Assembly (NCBI GenBank): GCA_934481345.1
Contig: CAKSPF010000005.1
Span: 62,001 to 126,000, forward strand
Source of the DNA: an uncultured Clostridia bacterium
GTDB taxonomy: Bacteria; Bacillota; Clostridia; UMGS1810
Direction of reading: 5' to 3'
Length of the DNA stretch: 64,000 nucleotides
Both the position numbers and the translations under genes were made by a program. The notes below the pieces were generated by a model, which was not told where the DNA came from, searched no databases, and was given only the letters and a program-made list of their open reading frames with translations. Below, one piece after another: positions 63,766 through 64,000 of the stretch. Position 1 is the stretch's first letter. Every line of letters starts with the position of its first letter.

Positions 63766-64000
63766 ATGATTTTGGATTTTGTGTTTATTTTTTTGTTTTT
63801 AATAACATGCGTCACAGGTTTTAAGCGCGGTTTTGGTGCAATGGCACTTGCTTTTTCGGCTTTTATCCTGTCAATAATAGCTTCATACTTTTTGTATGGA
63901 GCAATATATGACTTTTCGGTAAACAGCAATTACGGAAAGCAAATTGAGTCTAATATAACGGAATATATTTCGGAAAAAATCGGCGAAACCGCCGATGGCA
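63766..64000 (+). CDS. CvpA family membrane protein, N-terminal part (runs off window)
   Basis: The 78 visible codons begin MILDFVFIFLFLITCVTGFKRGF, followed by a second hydrophobic helix, the N-terminus of CvpA/colicin V production-type membrane proteins. A GAGGAG site precedes the ATG. The C-terminus is outside the window. Confidence 0.8.
   Translation, partial: MILDFVFIFLFLITCVTGFKRGFGAMALAFSAFILSIIASYFLYGAIYDFSVNSNYGKQIESNITEYISEKIGETADG

Noticed and set aside
1..64000. CRISPR arrays, tRNA or rRNA genes, insertion sequences with terminal inverted repeats
   Set aside because: None were seen on either strand: no regularly spaced repeats, no cloverleaf with a T-loop GTTCGA block, and no DDE-type transposase.

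Overview
The window looks like chromosomal DNA of a low-to-moderate GC, spore-former-lineage Firmicute (class Clostridia). The support is a recognisable 5' part of spoIIID, S-layer homology (SLH) proteins, DnaD/DnaI-type helicase loading genes, an ECF vitamin transporter module next to truA, a YloU/FakA-recG cluster, DUF378 and stalk-domain (copper-amine-oxidase-like) surface proteins, and strong AAGGAGG-type ribosome binding sites. A glycan-degrading gut clostridium (for example of the Monoglobus type) would fit, but no rRNA is present to place it.

Layout. (1) 1-4.3 kb, minus strand: mobile-element genes. These are a DUF2075-type protein running off the left edge, a Fic AMP-transferase, a large serine recombinase broken by one extra A in an A7 tract, and small element ORFs. 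(2) 4.4-27.2 kb: a glycan-utilisation locus. A divergent AraC regulator faces GH2, a clan GH-A glycosidase, an orphan glycosidase C-terminal domain, an SGNH esterase, GH16, a secreted beta-helix protein, a CUT1-type ABC importer (lipoprotein plus two permeases, no ATPase), a 1170-residue secreted clan GH-A/CBM9-like enzyme, a 976-residue internally duplicated secreted protein and two SLH proteins. (3) 27.35-28.3 kb: a degraded second copy of the element end (Fic remnant, hairpin, recombinase tail) joined precisely to codon 38 of spoIIID. (4) 28.4-31.2 kb: an MBL-fold protein, two small XRE regulators, a type I toxin-antitoxin-like locus with a duplicated antisense RNA, and DUF378. (5) 31.3-36.6 kb: TrkH/TrkA potassium uptake, a CorA-family transporter and an RCC1-repeat surface protein. 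(6) 36.7-43.1 kb: a complete run of shikimate genes downstream of DAHP synthase (aroB-aroA-aroC-pheA-aroE-aroQ-aroK). It has a consensus promoter, a terminator inside a Phe/Tyr-containing leader peptide, and a terminator at the end. (7) 43.1-64 kb, all plus strand: an SbcD/YhaN-like pair, yloU-fakA-recG, prfA-sua5-ywlE-rimI-tsaD, an S-layer-like SLH protein, dnaD-dnaI, a methyltransferase, ecfA1-ecfA2-ecfT-truA, a DUF5711 protein and the start of a CvpA-family gene.

How it fits together. The most striking structure is the element. In the minus direction spoIIID runs to a TACCGTACATA core at about 28.19 kb and continues as element sequence. The same core recurs 26.3 kb away inside the 3' end of the recombinase gene (about 1.88 kb), followed by a homologous element end. 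The glycan locus therefore sits inside a serine-recombinase element lodged in a mother-cell sporulation gene, comparable in logic to the sigK skin element. The right-hand half of spoIIID is not in the window, and the arrangement suggests two tandem elements. Within the element, the glycan locus is bracketed by 33-bp direct repeats (4269-4301 and 27371-27403).

Two further regulatory systems stand out. One is a short attenuator in which the terminator hairpin of the aro operon lies inside a leader peptide ORF whose stop codon overlaps the aroB start. The other is a type I toxin-antitoxin-like locus with perfect 17-bp-spaced promoters for two antisense RNAs, one of which has no toxin gene. All functional statements rest on reading motifs by eye; no database search was possible.
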